In this document: in pieces, positions 60,148 through 64,000 of the stretch
How positions within the stretch are numbered: the first letter of the stretch is position 1
Layout of the letters: each line of letters starts with the position of its first letter
NCBI RefSeq assembly: GCF_003315035.1
Contig: NZ_QNRE01000001.1
Span: forward strand, 841,224 to 905,223
Direction: 5' to 3'
Length of the DNA stretch: 64,000 nucleotides
Origin: Nocardia puris
GTDB lineage: Bacteria > Actinomycetota > Actinomycetes > Mycobacteriales > Mycobacteriaceae
Position numbers and translations under genes: made by a program
The notes under the pieces: model-generated
Told to the model about the DNA's origin: nothing
Database searches by the model: none
What the model saw: only the letters and a program-made list of their open reading frames with translations

Positions 60148-60816
60148 ATGTTCTCAGGTTCGGCATACCCACGAGGGGGTTTCGGTGGAAACTCGTTTGA
60201 ATCGCTATTCCCGCTTCATCGGCTGTTCGCCCGGCTCGGGGTGATCGAGGACGACCATCACGACAAGCTCGCCACGCTGGCCGCCGATCTCGACGGCCTG
60301 TACGACGTGCCGTCCGCCCAGGTGGCACGGGCGTTCGCGGAGCGCAGCATCGACGCCAACATCATGATCGCCACGCCCAAATGGCATGAGAGCCTGCTGA
60401 AGCTGGCCAAGATGCACCTGAACGAGATGGCGATGGTGCCCGCCACCCGCACCTACTTCCACGAGTTCTGCCACAGCGAGGTCGCCACGCTCTCCGACCC
60501 CGAGCGCAGGCACAGCGTGCTGCTCATCGACGATCCCGACGACGACGAGTACACCCGCCGCAAGGCGGCGAACCTGGAATCGCTACTCACCGCGCCGCGG
60601 CCGGAGAACGCCGAGATCAGGTTCACCCGGCCGACCTTGCGCGGAGACACCTTCTTGCACAAGTACTTCCACGCACTGGAGGTGATCCAGCGCGCCACGC
60701 TGGAATCGGGCAGGTATCGCGAGGTCGACTCGCGCAATCTGATCTCCGAGGCGGCGGGCAATCCCTGGTACCACAGCACGACCATCGACCGCGAACTGGC
60801 GGCGGTCGCTTCGTGA
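60148..60816 (+). CDS. Unrecognised protein (about 222 aa)
   Basis: Soluble, acidic, alpha-helical protein that I cannot assign. It is rich in His and Glu, including FHEFCHSEVATLSD, HKYFHALEVIQR and DDHHDKLATLAADLD, so metal or cofactor binding is possible but unproven. It lies 33 bases upstream of an SDR gene and then an aminotransferase gene, all in the same direction, so it probably belongs to the same small operon. The start is uncertain: ATG at 60148 is taken, with no good ribosome binding site; GTG at 60241 would shorten it. The region 59910-60147 before it contains only a weak 6-bp hairpin after nmtR. Confidence 0.6.
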   Translation: MFSGSAYPRGGFGGNSFESLFPLHRLFARLGVIEDDHHDKLATLAADLDGLYDVPSAQVARAFAERSIDANIMIATPKWHESLLKLAKMHLNEMAMVPATRTYFHEFCHSEVATLSDPERRHSVLLIDDPDDDEYTRRKAANLESLLTAPRPENAEIRFTRPTLRGDTFLHKYFHALEVIQRATLESGRYREVDSRNLISEAAGNPWYHSTTIDRELAAVAS

Positions 60817-60849
60817 GTCGGGAACGCGCGGGCGAGCGGGGCCGGCGCG

Positions 60850-61605
60850 TTGTTCGACCTGACCGACCGGGTGGTGCTCGTGACGGGCGCCACCCGGGGG
60901 TTGGGGCGGGCGATCGCGACCGGCCCCGCCCGGCTCGGCGCACATGTCGTGATCGGCGGCCGCGACGCCGGCACGGCCGCGAATATCGCCGCGTCACTGC
61001 GTGATTCGGGTTCGAAAGCCTCCAGCATCGCGCTGGACGTCACCGCGCCCGAAGCGCGGATCACCGCGGCGATCGATGACCTGGTTGCCGCGCACGGCGT
61101 GCCGCACGGTCTGGTCAACAGCGCGGGCATCATCTCGCGTGCCCCCGCGACCGAAGTTCCGGTGGAGCGGTTCGAGGCGGTGCTGGCGACGAATCTCACG
61201 GGAATCTTCGCTGTGACGAGGGCGGTCGGAGGGCATATGCTGGCGGCCGGACGCGGCAGTGTCGTGAATCTCTCGTCGGTGCTGCAGCAGTCCGGGGGAC
61301 GCCATGTCGTCGCCTACGCCGCCTCCAAAGGCGGTGTGGCACAACTGACTCGAGCGCTGGCGGTCGAGTGGTCGAGCGCCGGGGTGCGGGTCAACGCGAT
61401 CACGGCGGGGTACTTCGCCACCGATCTCACCGGCGCGCTGCGCGCCGACCCCGACCGGTCGGCGGCGCTGCTGGCCAGGATTCCGCCGGGGCGATGGGGC
61501 CGCCCGGAGGAGTTGGTCGGCGTGAGCGCGTTCCTGCTGTCCGATGTGGCCGGGTACGTGACCGGCGCGACGGTCGAAGTCGACGGCGGCTGGACCGCCG
61601 CCTGA
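60850..61605 (+). CDS. Short-chain dehydrogenase/reductase (SDR)
   Basis: 251-residue classical SDR. The cofactor motif is TGATRGLGRAIA near residue 12, the structural NSAG near 88, and the catalytic YAASK near 155. The C-terminal GYVTGATVEVDGGW is typical of FabG-like alcohol/keto dehydrogenases. The start is TTG at 60850. It lies between the unrecognised gene and the aminotransferase gene; a two-step oxidation-transamination, or the reverse, is a plausible joint function. Substrate unknown. Confidence 0.85.
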   Translation: MFDLTDRVVLVTGATRGLGRAIATGPARLGAHVVIGGRDAGTAANIAASLRDSGSKASSIALDVTAPEARITAAIDDLVAAHGVPHGLVNSAGIISRAPATEVPVERFEAVLATNLTGIFAVTRAVGGHMLAAGRGSVVNLSSVLQQSGGRHVVAYAASKGGVAQLTRALAVEWSSAGVRVNAITAGYFATDLTGALRADPDRSAALLARIPPGRWGRPEELVGVSAFLLSDVAGYVTGATVEVDGGWTAA

Positions 61606-61631
61606 GCGCTACTGAACAGGGAGGCAAATCG

Positions 61632-62816
61632 ATGGTTTCCCAACGACTTTCGTCGGTGACCGATTCGGTGATCCGCGACACCACCGCGCGCAGTATCGCG
61701 CGCGGCGCGATCAACCTCGGCCAGGGCTTGTCGCGCACACCGCCGCCGCCCGCGCTGCTGGATGCCCTCGCGCACCGGGCCGCGGGCGCGAACCAGTCCT
61801 ACGGCCCCGCGCGGGGCGAGCCGGCGTTGCGTCGTGAGATATCACGAAAATTCTTGACCTACAACGGTATCGAGTACGACCCCGAACACGAGGTGGTGGT
61901 GACCATCGGGGCGACCGGGGCCTACAGCGCGGCCCTGCTCGCCCTGCTGGACCCCGGATCGGAGGTGCTGCTCATCGAACCGTTCTACAGCTATCACCGA
62001 GATCTGGCCCGCGCGCACGGATTACAGGTCGCGACCGTGCCGCTGGACCCGTTCACCGACCGGCTCACCGAGGGCATGCTCCGCGCCGCCGTCTCACGGG
62101 ACACCCGGGCCGTGGTGGTGTGCACGCCGTCGAATCCGTCCGGGCACCGGCTGACGCGCGCGGAACTGGAGGCGGTGGCGGCGGTCGCCGAACAGTACGA
62201 CTTGCTGATCCTGTCCGACGAGATCTACGAGTACATCTATTTCGACGCCGCGCCGCACCTGTCGCCGGCCGCGCTGGCTCCGGAGGTGCGCGCCCGCACG
62301 GTCACCATCTCGGGTCTGTCGAAGACCTACGGCGTGCCCGGCTGGCGACTCGGCTACGCCGCGGCCCCCGGTCCGCTCGCGGCGGGGCTCGGCAAGGCGG
62401 CCGACCTGCTCACCGTTTGCGCGCCGACACCGCTGCAAGAAGTGGCGGTGGCCGCGCTGCGCCTGCCCTCCGGCTATTACGAGTCGATGCGCGCAGATCT
62501 GCGCCGCCGCAAGGACGTGGTGGCCGCCGCGTTCACCGCGCTCGGCCTGCGCCCGAACTCGCCCGTCGGCGCGTACTACCTGCTCGTCGACTGCACCGAG
62601 ATGGGCGTGGCCACCGGCTGGGACGCCGCGGAGGTGCTGCTGAGCGACTACGGGCTGGCCACCATTCCCGGTGACGCGTTCCACGACCGCGCGCCGTTGC
62701 GCCCGTACGTACGGGCGTGCTTCGGTATCGATGACAGTGATGTTCGCGCGCTGACCGCGTTCGCGGAGGAGGTGCCGCGCTCTCCCAGCTACTCGGCTTC
62801 GTCGCCGTCTCGCTGA
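61632..62816 (+). CDS. Class I/II PLP-dependent aminotransferase
   Basis: 394-residue fold-type I aminotransferase of the aspartate-aminotransferase superfamily. It has GAINLGQGLSR near residue 30, NPSGHRLTRAEL near 165, DEIYEYIYF near 197, and the PLP lysine in SGLSKTYGVPGWRLGYAA near 233. The ATG at 61632 is preceded by CAGGGAGG. The last ~13 residues (after FAEEV) are a serine-rich reading of DNA that in another frame encodes the start of the LysE protein, a sign of a frameshift at the junction. Specific substrate unknown. Confidence 0.87.
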   Translation: MVSQRLSSVTDSVIRDTTARSIARGAINLGQGLSRTPPPPALLDALAHRAAGANQSYGPARGEPALRREISRKFLTYNGIEYDPEHEVVVTIGATGAYSAALLALLDPGSEVLLIEPFYSYHRDLARAHGLQVATVPLDPFTDRLTEGMLRAAVSRDTRAVVVCTPSNPSGHRLTRAELEAVAAVAEQYDLLILSDEIYEYIYFDAAPHLSPAALAPEVRARTVTISGLSKTYGVPGWRLGYAAAPGPLAAGLGKAADLLTVCAPTPLQEVAVAALRLPSGYYESMRADLRRRKDVVAAAFTALGLRPNSPVGAYYLLVDCTEMGVATGWDAAEVLLSDYGLATIPGDAFHDRAPLRPYVRACFGIDDSDVRALTAFAEEVPRSPSYSASSPSR

Positions 62817-63392
62817 TCATCATCGTGGTGCCGGGGCCCGACCTCACGCTCCTGCTGCGCAACGCGGCCTACGGCGGGCGGCCCGGCGCGGCGGCGACCG
62901 CGGCGGGGATCATGACCGGCAACGCGGTGCTGGCGGTGGGCCTGACCGCGATCCTCGCCGCATCCGAACCGGTGTACCTGGCCCTGCGGGTGGCGGGCGC
63001 GGCCTACCTGCTCTACCTGGGGATCGGCGCGCTGCGCGCTGTCCCGTCGCGGGCGGGAACCGGTGACGGCGGAACCGGCGCCGCGCCGCACCGCCACCCG
63101 CGCGGCGGGCTTCCGGCAGGGACTGTTCAGCAACCTGTTGAACCCGAAGGTCGCCGCCTTCCACCTCTCCTTGTTCCCCCAGTTCGATCTGCACCCGCTC
63201 ACCGGGCTGGCCCAGCACGCGGTGCTGGCCGCCACCTTCCGGGTCCTCGCCCTGGCCTGGTACTGCGCGGTGGTCGCCCTGCTCGGGAAGGCAGAGGAGC
63301 TGTTGCGTCGCAACACCGTTCGCCGCCGCATCTCCGCGCTGTCGGGGGTGGCGCTGGTCGGACTCGGTGGCGCGCTGCTCGCCAAAGGCTGA
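62777..63392 (+). pseudogene. LysE-family exporter, apparently frameshifted
   Basis: The pieces of a LysE/RhtB amino-acid exporter are encoded in shifting frames. Bases 62777-62824 read ALSQLLGFVAVSLIIIV in a frame with no start codon before 62825. The same frame continues VPGPDLTLLLRNAAYGG to about 63050. The second half, GFRQGLFSNLLNPKVAAFHL to the stop at 63392, is one base further on (start at GTG 63063). Each half is a normal LysE half with hydrophobic helices. Either the gene is broken by small indels or the assembly has one or two errors. Confidence 0.7.
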
Positions 63393-63573
63393 TCGCCCCG
63401 GGTTTTCACCCGGCGTTTCCCCCGACTTGCCCGTCCGGCGCTCGGCAATCGGCGGGCGGTGTGGTGTGGTGGTGTCGGCGCGTCCGGAACGGCTCTGACA
63501 GGCCGAAATCCCGGACGTTCGACCAAACCGGAGCCGTTTCACCCCGACCACCGCCTACCCTTCGGAGTTCGCC

Positions 63574-64000
63574 TTGACCTTCGATCCGCTCGGCGCCCAC
63601 GACCGCGAGAACGGGCGCGACCCCGCAGTGACCGCCGCCGAACGGGCCGTCGCCCGGCAGCGGTCGCTCGCCGCCGACCCGGACGCCTTGGCGGAGGCGT
63701 TGACGAGCCTCGGCGCCGCACTCGGGCAGGCCGGCCGCACCGACGGCGCGATCACCGCCGTCGAGGAGGCACGCGGTCTCTACCGGCACCTGGCCGGCGA
63801 CGATCCGGACCACCTCCCCGATCTGCTCGCCACACTCGGCACGCTGGCCGATCTCTACGACCTTGGGGAACGGTTCGACGACACCGTCACCGCCTACGAG
63901 GAGATGGTGGACATCTACCGCCACCTCTCCCCTACGGACCGGTCCTGCGTCACCGGCCTCGCGCAGGCCCTGCACGCGCTGGAACTCGCCCTCGCCCAGG
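63574..64000 (+). CDS. TPR-repeat protein, N-terminal part
   Basis: Open reading frame that runs past the right edge. From a TTG at 63574 (GGAG 7 bases upstream) it encodes about 142 residues with TPR-like units of roughly 34 residues: LAEALTSLGAALGQAGRTDG, LATLGTLADLYDLGERFDDT and AYEEMVDIYRHLS. Such Nocardia proteins with tandem TPRs usually serve as protein-interaction scaffolds, often linked with NB-ARC or CHAT domains further on, but nothing beyond the repeats is visible here. The start could also lie slightly up- or downstream. Confidence 0.6.
   Translation, partial: MTFDPLGAHDRENGRDPAVTAAERAVARQRSLAADPDALAEALTSLGAALGQAGRTDGAITAVEEARGLYRHLAGDDPDHLPDLLATLGTLADLYDLGERFDDTVTAYEEMVDIYRHLSPTDRSCVTGLAQALHALELALAQ

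Overview
The window is high-GC actinobacterial chromosome, most likely from Nocardia or a close relative in the Mycobacteriales. The signs are the gene order pyc-rsmD-coaD, sepIVA-DUF177-rpmF-rnc-mutM and recG-DAK2-rpmB, a PrpR-type regulator beside prpDBC, and an NmtR/CtpJ pair very close to the M. tuberculosis one. Genes are densely packed, with many 4-base ATGA/GTGA overlaps and GTG/TTG starts. I see no tRNA, rRNA, CRISPR array or transposase.

Left part (1-26.6 kb) is mostly core genome: the end of a glycogen debranching enzyme, a PstS-like membrane-anchored binding protein, a PHP-domain protein, a RibD-type reductase, mutM, rnc, rpmF, DUF177, sepIVA, a GtrA-like membrane protein, coaD, rsmD and pyc. 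A cobalamin riboswitch precedes metE. Then come a limonene-epoxide-hydrolase-like gene under a 26-bp palindrome, the methylcitrate operon prpDBC divergent from prpR, recG, a DAK2/FakA-like kinase and rpmB.

Middle part (26.8-54 kb) is a biosynthetic gene cluster that I do not recognise as a described one. Fifteen minus-strand genes form an almost gapless operon from about 52.0 down to 26.9 kb: SRPBCC protein, GNAT-like acyltransferase, PKS (KS-AT-DH-KR-ACP), trans-enoyl-reductase-like protein, extended SDR, stand-alone ACP, short PKS (KS-AT-ACP), an aminotransferase fused to a cyanobacterial-type acyl-ACP reductase domain, fatty acid desaturase, cytochrome P450, fatty acyl-AMP ligase, ABC ATPase, halogenase-like flavoenzyme, ABC permease and cation/proton antiporter. 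A SARP regulator lies upstream, and the leader of the operon carries an 11-bp tandem repeat typical of SARP binding sites. A TetR regulator and an alpha/beta hydrolase follow. My inferred chemistry: a fatty acid is activated by the FAAL, desaturated or oxidised, extended by the two PKS modules with the trans enoyl reductase, released as an aldehyde by the acyl-ACP reductase domain, transaminated in the same polypeptide to a primary amine, possibly N-acylated, and exported.

Right part (55-64 kb) returns to ordinary genes: an ABC exporter, the P1B-4 metal ATPase ctpJ divergent from its sensor nmtR, a small unknown-SDR-aminotransferase-LysE group in which lysE looks frameshifted, and the start of a TPR protein cut by the window edge.
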